Below, piece after piece: positions 48,801 through 58,490 of a stretch of DNA of 64,000 nucleotides; position 1 is the stretch's first letter, and each line of letters starts with the position of its first letter. The notes under the pieces were generated by a model. That model saw only the letters and a list, made by a program, of their open reading frames with translations. It was not told where the DNA came from and did not search any database. Both the position numbers and the translations under genes were made by a program. The stretch is from Bacteroidota bacterium. GTDB lineage: Bacteria > Bacteroidota > Bacteroidia > NS11-12g > UBA9320. The stretch is from positions 1-64,000 of the forward strand of contig JAIBDD010000016.1 of the NCBI GenBank assembly GCA_024679565.1. Reading direction: 5' to 3'.

Positions 48801-49722
48801 AATATGTATTGCTCAAGTTCGAACCTCTATTGATGATTCGAGTTGTATAAAAGGTCATGTTATTAATTTCGTCATTCGTCGCATAAGCAAAAGCAGTTGT
48901 CTGCAATTCCAAACCTTGTGCCTGACCTTGTGTTTCTGAGTGAATATTACCTCTATCGTTATAGACAAACCAAAGCATTTGGTCTGGTTGGTCAGCAGGA
49001 GTGTTCTTATCTCTCGCTACCGGAACCCCACGGCATTCTGTTTGAAGAACTGGATAGTCTCCATTGAATGGCTCATACACACCATTACTATCTTGATCAA
49101 AAAACGGCGCTAGCATGTCTGGCTCATTGGCTCCTCGACCGTTACCTGGCCAATTCTTTACACCATCACTTAACGAAGTTAATGTGCCGTTTTCCCATGC
49201 TTCTCTGTGGTCTTCAATTTCTTCACGAGACACCTTATAGATTTCGTCATACGCTTCACAACGTGTGCTGTTTGTTGTTCCAGTCACTTTATCAAGTGGC
49301 CCAGGCCAAAAATCAGATCCGCCTTGACGATAAGTCATTGCTGCTAATTTAAGTACCCCTTCATCTTCACCACCAATCCAGATGGCTCCAGCAAACAGAG
49401 AGTTTTTTCTTACAGCATTAAGATCTGTCAGTTTAGGAATCTCATATCGTGCATTGCTTAAATCCCACCACATGTCACCACCGTTCAGGATACGGGTACG
49501 CACATTATTGATATCTAAATCCGCTTGCGCTGATGCTGGTTCACAATCAGAAGCAAACTTCATTAACTTATTTTTCACCTGTTGCGTTCCTGCTTTATTA
49601 GCATCGGAATTGGGCGTCTGTACGTTTACATTTTCCTTCGCTGAAGCGAAAAGAGCAGCCGTACACACAACAGCAACAAATCCTATCTTTCTTATATTTC
49701 TCATATCTTTTTCTCTTATCAA
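45808..49722 (-). CDS. large secreted/surface protein with T9SS-type or FlgD-like C-terminal domain
   Basis: Signal peptide; C-terminus VPNPYFAYSEYENN...ISIYTVDGSLVRRI...PIASGTYLIHVDGGELGEKVIKWMGIMRELDLDSF. Confidence 0.7.
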   Translation of the reverse strand: MIREKDMRNIRKIGFVAVVCTAALFASAKENVNVQTPNSDANKAGTQQVKNKLMKFASDCEPASAQADLDINNVRTRILNGGDMWWDLSNARYEIPKLTDLNAVRKNSLFAGAIWIGGEDEGVLKLAAMTYRQGGSDFWPGPLDKVTGTTNSTRCEAYDEIYKVSREEIEDHREAWENGTLTSLSDGVKNWPGNGRGANEPDMLAPFFDQDSNGVYEPFNGDYPVLQTECRGVPVARDKNTPADQPDQMLWFVYNDRGNIHSETQGQAQGLELQTTAFAYATNDEINNMTFYTTRIINRGSNLSNTYFGQWVDPDLGNYSDDYVGCDVGLSLGFCYNGDDNDEGILGYGLNPPSIGVDFFEGPKKDTTINGVDTLFELGMSKFVYYDNDFTNFGNPQTPIHYYNYLRGLWKNGDCLTRDEANGRTGSNCTDYIFPGKSDPNSNQDWSETTSGNTPADRRFLQTSGPFTLKQGAVNKITVGVVWAKASSGGATGSLDLLKASSRKAQELFDNCFDILDGPDAPIVEAQELSNEVVLLFNDTKRIEAYKEVTISDGQPVTYVFQGYRIYQLKNASVGTGDLEDIDKAREVFACDLDDSITRLVNQPFDEALGQPLPKLMIDGKNTGLVHSVSITEDAFAIGSNKTLVNHKPYYFMVVSYAALPGHRELEYLAGRKIQEFSVIPHNPEPEEGGLKVNGKYGDGPKLVRLEGRGNGGIDLELTEASINEILANGRTQFPEYEIGQGPVNIKVVDPLKVPKGNFELILREDVSATSPIGRLNGLVDDATDWMLINTETNDTIFSDYTIDYENEQLITAISTENELNDWGLSVTIKQVVGPGNSDVDQSNGLIGWSVSWEDNSKQWLTAIPDIDNGAWFNWIRAGREGSTIATPDYSEHDFRDENGTAIDRFEVYERIWDGRIAPYRLASKNIPSNASPQPARNYTLVQGVAYQGTQPPSHWYNLDNLSSIDLVFTKDESKWSQCLVLELGEEENLNQGGALKFEVRKHNSINKDGSENAAEQGRTWFPGYAINVETGERLNIVLGEDSYQGLNNGRDLKWNPTDQGGSYSSGYAGFGGRHYIYIMDTDSSYLQSLYPSGPAYDGCRTYMDRVAGLTGDNYFRELNQQVLYHAMWVMPSYLANGYEMETNNNGMPVPPTEVTFKLRVKKPYQYYVTAENENRNNPRYSFNTQAVFAERSAEFGKEAMETIRLVPNPYFAYSEYENNPVENKVKITNLPETCKISIYTVDGSLVRRIIKDDKSTEVTWDLKNNAKVPIASGTYLIHVDGGELGEKVIKWMGIMRELDLDSF

Positions 49723-49728
49723 TTTCTA

Positions 49729-52700
49729 CTAGAATGTCATTCTAAATCCAAGTCTTGCCAACCTAGGAATAGCAAAGTTTGATGGGTTATTCATTTTTAC
49801 ATTGTATAAATCCATGAACGACTGTTGATTGATTTGTTCTTGGATATACTGTTGTCCTTGTGGTGAATTCAAATAACCATCATCATTTGGCAAACCAGTG
49901 TAACCATATACACGGTCAACAATTCTGTTATTCAATAAATTCTGCACCCATAAGAAAACAGTGTATTGTTTAGTATCTGGTCTAAATTTCTTTTGGTTCT
50001 TTTTCTTGATTGCAAATGTTTTTGACGCATTCATGTCAACTTTAAATTGCCATGGTAATCGACTTCCAAATGGATTTCCGTCTAGGAAAGATCTTTGTAC
50101 ACGACCTAAATCAGATTGTGCTGAAGAAATAGCAATACCTTGTTTAGAGTATGGTGCTCCTGATTTTCCAGAAATTATAAAGTTTGCACCTGCATTCGTG
50201 AATACTTTTTTACCGAACCATACTGGCCCAGTGTAATCGTTTTTACCTTTAAAACGGTAATCAAATATCCCAACGATTTTGTGTCTCACATCAACGTCAA
50301 GTGGATATAGAGATCTTAAGTTAGGTTGATTCGCTGCGATAAGTGCACTTTGTGAATTAATATTACTTCCTGTTCCATCAGCAAACAATAAAGCGTAGTT
50401 AGCAGATAACGATACACGTCCTTCGCCTCTTAACTCATACTCAGCTCTAAATGACTTTGTTGTGCTAAAATCGATGTTCGAATACGTATTATATGTTACA
50501 GGATAAGCTTGGTACAATCTCACTAGACCAAAGTCGTTTCTTGTTTCTGCGTATTGTGCAATTAAGCTTAAAGCTGAATTATCTGACAATTTTTGCTTGA
50601 AACCTAATTCGTAGTTTGTTCGAATTCTTGGCTTCATGTTGGAATTGGCAATAGTTCTTGACTGAGATGCCTCTAAGAAATAGTACTGGTTAATCGGAGT
50701 GAAAGTCGCACCGTTTGTTGGACGTTGAGCCATCACATCATAGTTAGCAAAGAATTGTGCCTCAGAGTTAATTGGGAAGGAGAACCATACACGTGGTAAC
50801 ACGTTAACTTGTGGCTCATAATCCTTAAATGACTCCTTAACGATATCCTGATTTTGACCATCAACCAAGAAAGGTTGAACTTGTCCACCAGTTTCGTTTG
50901 CAATAACATCAGGCGTTGAGATTTCAACACCGTTGGCGTCAAACCAAGTATTGTCTTTACGATACCCCAATATTTCTGAAGGTGATTCTGAGTTATTTAC
51001 ATAGACTGCATAATCATCACCGATACTACTAGGGTGACTAATATCACGTCCTTGAATACTTGACACCTCTCCTGCTGTTTTCACAGGATATAGTGAATAT
51101 GGATCAGCTAGTACAAATTGGTTTGCATCGTATCTTTCGATACGTACACCTAGTCTGAAAATTAGATCTTTAAACGCAAATTTATCTTGTAACCAAGCTG
51201 CACTATATATAGGTGCAAATGACCCTACTCTTCTTGAGTCCTCATCATATAAGAACTCTGCTAAACTAGGTTTTTGTCTGTCTCGGTTACCAAGATGGTC
51301 GTAGCCATAATAAGAAACATAGCTGTTACCGTTGTTCCATAAGTCATCCGCACTAAACATATCAATCGAAAAATCTTCGGGTGATAAAGAGTTGATATCA
51401 ATAAACGAAGTTTCAGTAATAAGGTTACCGTGAACATCAGTTCTACCTTCAGCCATTAATTTAGCACGAAGGTTTTTATCAAATGTCTTTTGTGCATCCG
51501 AGTCAATAAATGTATTATAAGTAATGGTGTCTAAGAAACGACCATTCTCGTCATAATTATGAATACCACCCACAGTGTAATCACCAGTCTCAAAGTTGTC
51601 TAACTCTAAAATATGTGAGTTGGCTAACAAGGGCATCAAAGTCCAAAGACTATTAGCACTTAAAGAGTATCCACTGTACAAGTTCTGCTCATAGGTCATC
51701 CCGAATTGCAAGTCATGCTTATTCTTAAGGTTTAAACTTGCTTCACCCATCGCGTATGCACTAATTCTTTCCGCTTGGCTTTTTGAATATCCCGCTGCAT
51801 TGGTACCTGGGTTTAGGAATAACGAATATGTATTTTGAATTGAACGACCATTTAAAACACCAAGTCCTTCAAAAACTTGCCCGTCAGTAAAAATTCTTCT
51901 ACCCAGTTGTTCAGCGTTATTAAAGAAATTAGTGGTGTATCGAGCTCTCTCAACATTCTTATCGTCTGCTTTAAAAGTTAAAAGCGTATCCTGATACCCT
52001 GCTAATTCAAAATACCCTCTACGTGCAACTGTGTCACCGTTTTGGTCAATGAATTTCTTTTCATTTTGATTATATCTATAAACAGGCGACCTGTAATGAT
52101 CGAACTTTCCAACATATCCATAGTCAAAAATGTTATCACCGTGTAGTGCACTTTTTGAAGACCCAATTGATGTTTGATAATCTAGTCTAACAGTATAAAA
52201 TGCGTCCGTGATTAATGACTTAGAAGCGTCTTTGTCTTTATCGTCTGCGCTTGCATTTCTCAAACGTTGCGTAAATTTCAAGTATGTTCTATAGGTCTGA
52301 TTTATTGACTCTGCGTTGTTTTTGTAGTTTAAAAGGTAATGCGCTCTACTATACGAATTTGAGTTTCTGTAGCTTCCTGATCCAAATAATGTAACCGTTG
52401 AATGCTTATTCGGTTGGTACTCCAGTTTAGCTTGTAACGATCCTCTTAAGTAGTCGACATTTCGTCGTGCTTTCTCTAAAACGATGTCATCGTTAGTTAA
52501 AAAGGATGAAGCTGGTACAAAACCACTACCTTGTGGGTTAGGCGCCAATGGATTCTGCTCTAATTCTTCAAGAACATCATCTTTAACCACATATACCCCA
52601 CCATATAATGGTGATGGATCCTGCGTATAGTTTAGGTCGCCAGAAAGTTGAAATCCTAATGCCACATATTCTTTATCTCCTCCACCTTTATTTTTTATCC

Positions 52701-53478
52701 AAAGTGGACCTGACATAAACCCTTGTGCATAGTTATAGTGATAAGGGTCAAACAGAGAAGAACTAATAACCTCAAATGACTTTCGCACATAACGAGACGG
52801 GCCCTTCGTTGTATAGTTAATTGCTCCACCAGTAAAATCCCCATATTGTGCAGGAACACCTGACTGAATAATGTCTACCTGACTTTGAGCACCCTGTGGG
52901 ATACCTGCGTCTCCAATTACTGGAACACCGTCAATAAAAACTCTTGTTGCGTCTGTTCGTTGACCCAAGAAACTTACTCCACCACTTGCAGTAGTGTTTG
53001 CCGCTGAAGAAGTGGCAGCTAATGCTCCAGCACTTCGAACAGCCATCTTTACAAGATCTTTATCACTAAATGACTTTTGATTTTTATCTGGCTCAATAAG
53101 ATTCGTTTTGTATCGCGTTACGGTAACCGTTTTCAACTTTTCACCACCTTTTGACGGCGAAAGTTCAACGTTCACATAAGAGATGTTGTTTCCCGTAACA
53201 ACTACGCCCGAATATTGGCGTGTATTGTAACCAACATAAGTTACTTCAACTACATATTCACCTGGCTCCAGAGGCTTAACTGTATAGTTCCCAAGATCAT
53301 CCGAAAGACCACCACCTTTAGCGATCCCGTCTTTCTTCACTACAATCTCAGCATAATCTAGTGCTTTTTTAGTCTTGCCGTCTATGATTTTACCTCTAAT
53401 CTCTCCAAAGTTTGCTTGCCCAAAAGCATACATACTGGAGACAACTAGGATAACCGTTAGGTAGAGATATTTACTCAT
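49729..53478 (-). CDS. TonB-dependent receptor with CarboxypepD_reg-like N-terminal domain
   Basis: GEIRGKIIDGKTKKALDYAEIVVKKDG...; plug RVFIDGVPVIGDAGIPQGAQSQVDIIQSGVPAQYGDFTGGAINYTTK; C-terminal aromatic GFRMTF. Confidence 0.9.
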   Translation of the reverse strand: MSKYLYLTVILVVSSMYAFGQANFGEIRGKIIDGKTKKALDYAEIVVKKDGIAKGGGLSDDLGNYTVKPLEPGEYVVEVTYVGYNTRQYSGVVVTGNNISYVNVELSPSKGGEKLKTVTVTRYKTNLIEPDKNQKSFSDKDLVKMAVRSAGALAATSSAANTTASGGVSFLGQRTDATRVFIDGVPVIGDAGIPQGAQSQVDIIQSGVPAQYGDFTGGAINYTTKGPSRYVRKSFEVISSSLFDPYHYNYAQGFMSGPLWIKNKGGGDKEYVALGFQLSGDLNYTQDPSPLYGGVYVVKDDVLEELEQNPLAPNPQGSGFVPASSFLTNDDIVLEKARRNVDYLRGSLQAKLEYQPNKHSTVTLFGSGSYRNSNSYSRAHYLLNYKNNAESINQTYRTYLKFTQRLRNASADDKDKDASKSLITDAFYTVRLDYQTSIGSSKSALHGDNIFDYGYVGKFDHYRSPVYRYNQNEKKFIDQNGDTVARRGYFELAGYQDTLLTFKADDKNVERARYTTNFFNNAEQLGRRIFTDGQVFEGLGVLNGRSIQNTYSLFLNPGTNAAGYSKSQAERISAYAMGEASLNLKNKHDLQFGMTYEQNLYSGYSLSANSLWTLMPLLANSHILELDNFETGDYTVGGIHNYDENGRFLDTITYNTFIDSDAQKTFDKNLRAKLMAEGRTDVHGNLITETSFIDINSLSPEDFSIDMFSADDLWNNGNSYVSYYGYDHLGNRDRQKPSLAEFLYDEDSRRVGSFAPIYSAAWLQDKFAFKDLIFRLGVRIERYDANQFVLADPYSLYPVKTAGEVSSIQGRDISHPSSIGDDYAVYVNNSESPSEILGYRKDNTWFDANGVEISTPDVIANETGGQVQPFLVDGQNQDIVKESFKDYEPQVNVLPRVWFSFPINSEAQFFANYDVMAQRPTNGATFTPINQYYFLEASQSRTIANSNMKPRIRTNYELGFKQKLSDNSALSLIAQYAETRNDFGLVRLYQAYPVTYNTYSNIDFSTTKSFRAEYELRGEGRVSLSANYALLFADGTGSNINSQSALIAANQPNLRSLYPLDVDVRHKIVGIFDYRFKGKNDYTGPVWFGKKVFTNAGANFIISGKSGAPYSKQGIAISSAQSDLGRVQRSFLDGNPFGSRLPWQFKVDMNASKTFAIKKKNQKKFRPDTKQYTVFLWVQNLLNNRIVDRVYGYTGLPNDDGYLNSPQGQQYIQEQINQQSFMDLYNVKMNNPSNFAIPRLARLGFRMTF

Positions 53479-53519
53479 ATTGAATTTGTTTATTCTTTTA
53501 TACTTTTACTATAATCGGC

Positions 53520-53551
53520 GAAAGCTACTTAACTTTCTATTAAACTGCAAA
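53520..53551 (-). promoter_or_regulatory. putative promoter of TonB receptor gene
   Basis: Minus strand TTTG-N20-TAGCTTTC (one mismatch to TAnnTTTG), 42 nt from the ATG. Confidence 0.5.
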
Positions 53552-53560
53552 AAAAACAAT

Positions 53561-54553
53561 TTATCCGACAATTTGCCTATTCTTCTCGCTGGTTTCCGTC
53601 ATGATAATTCCCCCTCTAACGTAAGACGCAATTTTATCTCCTAGAACCTTCGATATTTTTACATATGACTCTTGTGACCACCCTGCCACATGGGGAGTCA
53701 AAATCACATTTTCTTGGTCATTCAACCACTCAAAATCCTGACGCTCTTGATCATTAAATGACTTCAACCTTTCATTTTCTAAAACATCAGTTGCAAAACG
53801 AGTGATTTTCCCACTTTTTATTTCTTCTATAACGTCCTGAATTTTCATAATCCCACCTCTTGAAAGATTCATCAACGTCACATTATTTTTTAGGCTAAAT
53901 AACCACTCTGATCGAATCCAGTCTGTTGTTTCTGAAGTTAAAGGAATATGGAATGATATAATGTCAGATTTCGACTCCAGATATTCCAGCGACACTTCTT
54001 CCACGTAATGGCTTGCAAACCCCTTTTTATATTTATCATATGCGATTACTCGACACCCAAAACCCTGCAGCTTTCTAGCGAGAGCACTTCCAGTATTACC
54101 AAAACCAATAATTCCTATGGTTTTAGTACCAATTTCTTGCCCTCTATTCCCCTCTCGATCCCACTTGTTTTGGACAAGCTCTCGGTTACTTTTTACAATT
54201 TTATGTTGTAACGATAAGAGCAATCCCAATGCATGTTCTGCTACGGCATCAGCATTTGCCTCTCCTGCGTTCACGCACATAATATTGCGTCTCTCTGCTT
54301 CGTCTAAATCTATGTTGTCCATACCCGAACCAGCTCTAGCAATAAATTTTAGCTGAGGTTGCATCTGCAAAAACTCAGAAGTAAGATGTAGTTTACTCCT
54401 AACAATAATTCCATTGTAAGACAACAACTCTCCTGGTATTGCGTCTACAGCAATTTCAGGACTATAGGTGTAATCAATGCCCAGTTCCTTTAAGCATATC
54501 ATGAGTTCCTCATGAACTTCATCAACTATTAAGATATGTAACTTATGATTCAC
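53561..54553 (-). CDS. D-2-hydroxyacid dehydrogenase (phosphoglycerate dehydrogenase-like)
   Basis: GTKTIGIIGFGNTGSALARKLQGFG NAD-binding motif; VTLMNLSRGGIM; ENVILTPHVAGWS. Confidence 0.9.
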   Translation of the reverse strand: MNHKLHILIVDEVHEELMICLKELGIDYTYSPEIAVDAIPGELLSYNGIIVRSKLHLTSEFLQMQPQLKFIARAGSGMDNIDLDEAERRNIMCVNAGEANADAVAEHALGLLLSLQHKIVKSNRELVQNKWDREGNRGQEIGTKTIGIIGFGNTGSALARKLQGFGCRVIAYDKYKKGFASHYVEEVSLEYLESKSDIISFHIPLTSETTDWIRSEWLFSLKNNVTLMNLSRGGIMKIQDVIEEIKSGKITRFATDVLENERLKSFNDQERQDFEWLNDQENVILTPHVAGWSQESYVKISKVLGDKIASYVRGGIIMTETSEKNRQIVG

Positions 54554-54636
54554 GTTAATTCAAATCTAAACTTTAATAATGGTTGCAAAAATGGCATTTT
54601 TACCACCGTCCAATACAAATTGAGAAACGGAATTTG

Positions 54637-57600
54637 TTAGAAATTTAATTTTGCTCCTAGGTTTACCAAACGTGGTGTTCCAAAATTTCCAGGGTTGTCC
54701 ATTCTTAATTTGTATAACATAGCAAAGGTTTCAGCATCAATTTGGCTTTGTGCAGCCTGTAAACCATGGGGTGAATTCAGATAACCATCGTCATCTGGTT
54801 GACCTGTATAACGGTATAAATTGGTTATTAATTTGGTATTCAAAATATTGTTAACAAGCATATACACAGAAACCGTTTTGTCTCCCCAACTGAAGTCACG
54901 TTGAATATTTAAATCCAGATTATGCGTCCAGGGCATTCTGCTTCCAAATGGATTGCCTTTTGTTTGGCTCCTTTGAACCACCCCATTTGTAGCCTGAGCT
55001 TCCGAAATTGCACGCTGTACGGCAGTGAATGGCGTGCCTGAAATTGACTGCATTGAAGCGCTGAACATGATGTCTTTAAAGAGTTTATATTTCCCTATTT
55101 GAGGGCCTTTGTATTTTAGTCTATTGCGTACAGATGAATCTCCACCAAATCTAAAACTGACCCCTGATTTTAATGTATGTCTGTTGTCGTAAACCAATGG
55201 GAACATGCTCCTTAAATTTGGTTGTCCGCTCTGTATCAATGTAGCTGCCGAATTTGCGTTAGACCCAGTACCATCTGCGAACTGCAAGGCGTAACTCGCT
55301 TGTAATGTTAGGTGAGGACTAACAAAATCGTATTCGGCAGTGTAACGCTTGATAGTTGAGAAATCAACATTACCATACGATGTATACGAATACGGAAACG
55401 CCTGTTCTATCCTTATTTGATTTACATCGTTTGTAATATTCGCATAAGCAGCCGATAATTTTATCCCTGCCTTTTGACCTATAGCTTGGCTGAATCCTAT
55501 ATTATACTCGGTTTTAACTCTTGGTTTTAATTCTGGATTTGCTAGCACCCCATTTAAATTGCTCTGCAGGTAGAAATATGATGTATAGGGTAGATACGTT
55601 TGACCTGCAGATGGATTTTGGGCGAGTTTGTCGTAGCTCATAAAAAACAAGCTTGATGTATTGAGTGGAAAAGAGATTGATATTCTGGGTAAGAAAAGGT
55701 TCTGAGCTTCAAACTTTTTAAACGAGTTAATGGTCAATTCCTGATTTTCAGGATCTACTAACATGGGTTGAATGCGGCCAGAAGACGATTGATTTGCTAG
55801 AAAATTTGGGTCACTTATTGGGTTACCAGATTCATCGAACCAATCATTTCCATCTCTGTACCCAACAATCTTGTTTGGATTTTTAGCGTCGTCTACATAG
55901 ACTACATAGTTGTCTCTTACTGTTTCTGGGTGCTCAATTGCGATTCCATTAATTTCACTGACTTCACTTACTTGCTTTATTGGATAAATCGAATACGCAT
56001 CTTTAAGTACAAATTGATTCCCATCATAACGTTCGAAGCGGAGACCTGCACGAATAATTAACGATTTCAACACCAACTTATCTTGAATCCACGCAGCGGC
56101 ATTAATTGGTGCAAACGCATCTATCGGTCTTAACTCCTTATCGGTTAGAAAACGCTGTAACCCGTGACGCTTGTTTGTCCGTTTACCCGTATGATCATAC
56201 CCAGCATAAGAAACGTAAGGGTTCCCATTATTTAATAACTCATCAGCCGAAAACATCGAAATATTAAAAACCTGTGGCTCAATGGCATTAATATCTATGT
56301 ATGAACTAGCAGTCACCGGATTACCGTTTATGTCAACATAATTCGTTGCCATCAAATGCGCTCTCAAATTTTCATCAAATGTTTTTTGACTTTCAGCATC
56401 AACATATGTTGGATAGGTGATGGTGTCTGTAAACCTTCCGTTATTATCCCTCTTAAAGTAAGGGTTCGAGCGATCGACATTTTGAAGGTGGCTATTTGCC
56501 AGTAGTGGCATAAGTTGCCACAATTGACTCGCATTTAAATTATAACTCCCGTTTATGTCTTGCTGAAAGTTCATCCCAAATTCTACGTCATGCCTGATAT
56601 TATGGTTTTTGTGTGGGTGTAAACTCATATACGTAGTCGCGGAGGCACTAAACCTTTTTTGAAATGACTTAGAATAATTACCATACACCGTACCTGGGTT
56701 TGCATATAATGAATACAACAAAGGAATATTTTGTCCATTGCTCAAACCACCAATGGATATAAGGTCTTGGAATGACCCAGACTCACCGAGTTTATTATAA
56801 AAAAAAGAAGTGTACTCCCCTAGAAACGGATTTGATTTTCCTGGGTTAAACCCAATAAGTGAATCGCGGTAACCCGTAAGCTCCATATAGTTTTTCAGTA
56901 TACGTTCATCCCCATTTTCATCGATAAATTTTGTTTGACCATCCTCAAGATAACTGTAAGTAGGCACTCTTACTGTTTGAAAAGTTCCGACATGACCATA
57001 ATTGAAAAAATTATCTCTATGGCGATAGCTCGAGACTTCTGAGTTAGATTGCTGGTAGTTCAAATCAATCACATATGAAAGCTTACTCACGAATTGACTG
57101 TCTCTTTTCAACTCACGGCTTTGATTGTAGGGTTCAATTACCTTGTGACTTATCTTTAATTGTGAATTTAGAAATCGGTATTGTTGAAGCGGGTTTTCAC
57201 TGCTATTCATAGGAACATAGTTCGATTGACTAATCCGGCGATTTGTATAGTCAAAGCTGTTAACAAAATCCATTTTAAAATGGTCGTTTGGTGCATAGCT
57301 TAGTTTCATCCGACCTCCGAAATCATGGCGCTGAGCATCTGGTCGAGCGGAAACTTGAGTTAAATCAGCGTTACCTAAAAACGTTGCCGCTGGCACGTAG
57401 CCACCAATCAATTCACTCGACACTAATGGGTCCTGTGCAATCTGTGATGCAGCTTCATCGCTTAACACATAGGGTTTAACACTGTTGGGGTTAGGGTCTG
57501 CCTGAAACTTGTAGTTGGCCTGAAGAGATATACCCAATCTCATAGCTTTTAATTCCTCGTCATTTACAAAGTGTGACCTGGTCAACAATGCCCGGGAAAA

Positions 57601-58335
57601 ATACAACACACCCAAGTTATGATGATACCCATCAAAAGGACTGGTAGATTGAACCTGATAATAATTTTCAGGAGTTACTCTAATCTCTTTTACTTGGTAT
57701 CTGACCCCTCCACCAGTAAAGTTACCATATCGAGCAGGAACGCCCTTATCTATCACTTCAACCCCTGAAAGCCCGGCGAATGTTCGTGGGGCCGGTCCTA
57801 TCATACCGATATTGGAGTTAATAAAACTTACTGTTCCACCGGGCCTGCCTAAACCCACTTCTAGTGCTCCTTTTCTTGCCTTTACATTTATCTGTGTTTT
57901 ACCGATCGAACCACGTTCGGGGCCAAACGGGTCTCCTTCCCCTAGTCTAATTTTAGTAACATCTTCTGACCCACGCGGTTTACGGATTACGGTTTCTTCA
58001 ATAACGCTAGACATCGCATTATTTCCGATGACAAGACCATATAACGTCAAAGTCTCACCGGCACTAACATCAATTTTTGTTTTGTATACGACGTCTTCAA
58101 ATAAGGAAATAAATAGTTCATACTTACCGGGATATACATTAGAAATGTCAAACATTCCTAAAGAATCAGTAGTGTGTCCATACTTAATATTGTTGTCTTC
58201 GTATAGAACAACATCAAGGTTGCTGATCGGCTTAAAAGAGCCTTTTGATAGAACAGAACCTCTAATTTCAGCTTGTTGACCTGTAGCCGAAAGACAAATA
58301 AAAGCAAGAAGTGAAATGGTAATGGTTATACGCAT
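54637..58335 (-). CDS. TonB-dependent receptor-like protein (paralog of 49729-53478)
   Basis: AEIRGSVLSKGSFKPISNLDVVLYED N-terminal domain; GLSGVEVIDKGVPARYGNFTGGGVRYQVKE; C-terminus GYLNSPHGLQAAQSQIDAETFAMLYKLRMDNPGNFGTPRLVNLGAKLNF aligns with the neighbour's C-terminus. Confidence 0.87.
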   Translation of the reverse strand: MRITITISLLAFICLSATGQQAEIRGSVLSKGSFKPISNLDVVLYEDNNIKYGHTTDSLGMFDISNVYPGKYELFISLFEDVVYKTKIDVSAGETLTLYGLVIGNNAMSSVIEETVIRKPRGSEDVTKIRLGEGDPFGPERGSIGKTQINVKARKGALEVGLGRPGGTVSFINSNIGMIGPAPRTFAGLSGVEVIDKGVPARYGNFTGGGVRYQVKEIRVTPENYYQVQSTSPFDGYHHNLGVLYFSRALLTRSHFVNDEELKAMRLGISLQANYKFQADPNPNSVKPYVLSDEAASQIAQDPLVSSELIGGYVPAATFLGNADLTQVSARPDAQRHDFGGRMKLSYAPNDHFKMDFVNSFDYTNRRISQSNYVPMNSSENPLQQYRFLNSQLKISHKVIEPYNQSRELKRDSQFVSKLSYVIDLNYQQSNSEVSSYRHRDNFFNYGHVGTFQTVRVPTYSYLEDGQTKFIDENGDERILKNYMELTGYRDSLIGFNPGKSNPFLGEYTSFFYNKLGESGSFQDLISIGGLSNGQNIPLLYSLYANPGTVYGNYSKSFQKRFSASATTYMSLHPHKNHNIRHDVEFGMNFQQDINGSYNLNASQLWQLMPLLANSHLQNVDRSNPYFKRDNNGRFTDTITYPTYVDAESQKTFDENLRAHLMATNYVDINGNPVTASSYIDINAIEPQVFNISMFSADELLNNGNPYVSYAGYDHTGKRTNKRHGLQRFLTDKELRPIDAFAPINAAAWIQDKLVLKSLIIRAGLRFERYDGNQFVLKDAYSIYPIKQVSEVSEINGIAIEHPETVRDNYVVYVDDAKNPNKIVGYRDGNDWFDESGNPISDPNFLANQSSSGRIQPMLVDPENQELTINSFKKFEAQNLFLPRISISFPLNTSSLFFMSYDKLAQNPSAGQTYLPYTSYFYLQSNLNGVLANPELKPRVKTEYNIGFSQAIGQKAGIKLSAAYANITNDVNQIRIEQAFPYSYTSYGNVDFSTIKRYTAEYDFVSPHLTLQASYALQFADGTGSNANSAATLIQSGQPNLRSMFPLVYDNRHTLKSGVSFRFGGDSSVRNRLKYKGPQIGKYKLFKDIMFSASMQSISGTPFTAVQRAISEAQATNGVVQRSQTKGNPFGSRMPWTHNLDLNIQRDFSWGDKTVSVYMLVNNILNTKLITNLYRYTGQPDDDGYLNSPHGLQAAQSQIDAETFAMLYKLRMDNPGNFGTPRLVNLGAKLNF

Positions 58336-58354
58336 GATGAATTAATTGTTTTAC

Positions 58355-58384
58355 CAAAGCTACTTCAGACAATAGCTCAACAAC
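58355..58384 (-). promoter_or_regulatory. putative promoter of second TonB receptor gene
   Basis: Minus strand TTG-N18-TAGCTTTG, 20 nt upstream of the ATG; shares AAGTAGCTTT with the neighbour's promoter. Confidence 0.5.
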
Positions 58385-58490
58385 AGGACAAGTGTACCAT
58401 GGTGATTAATCAATTCATAAACGGCAGGAATGCCGAACAATCGGAAAAAGCCCAATGAATAATATTAAACGAGTGGAGTGATTAACTCCC

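Noticed and set aside
57812-58279. 155-aa plus-strand ORF inside the second TonB receptor
   Set aside because: Antisense to a conserved plug region; no recognisable motif.
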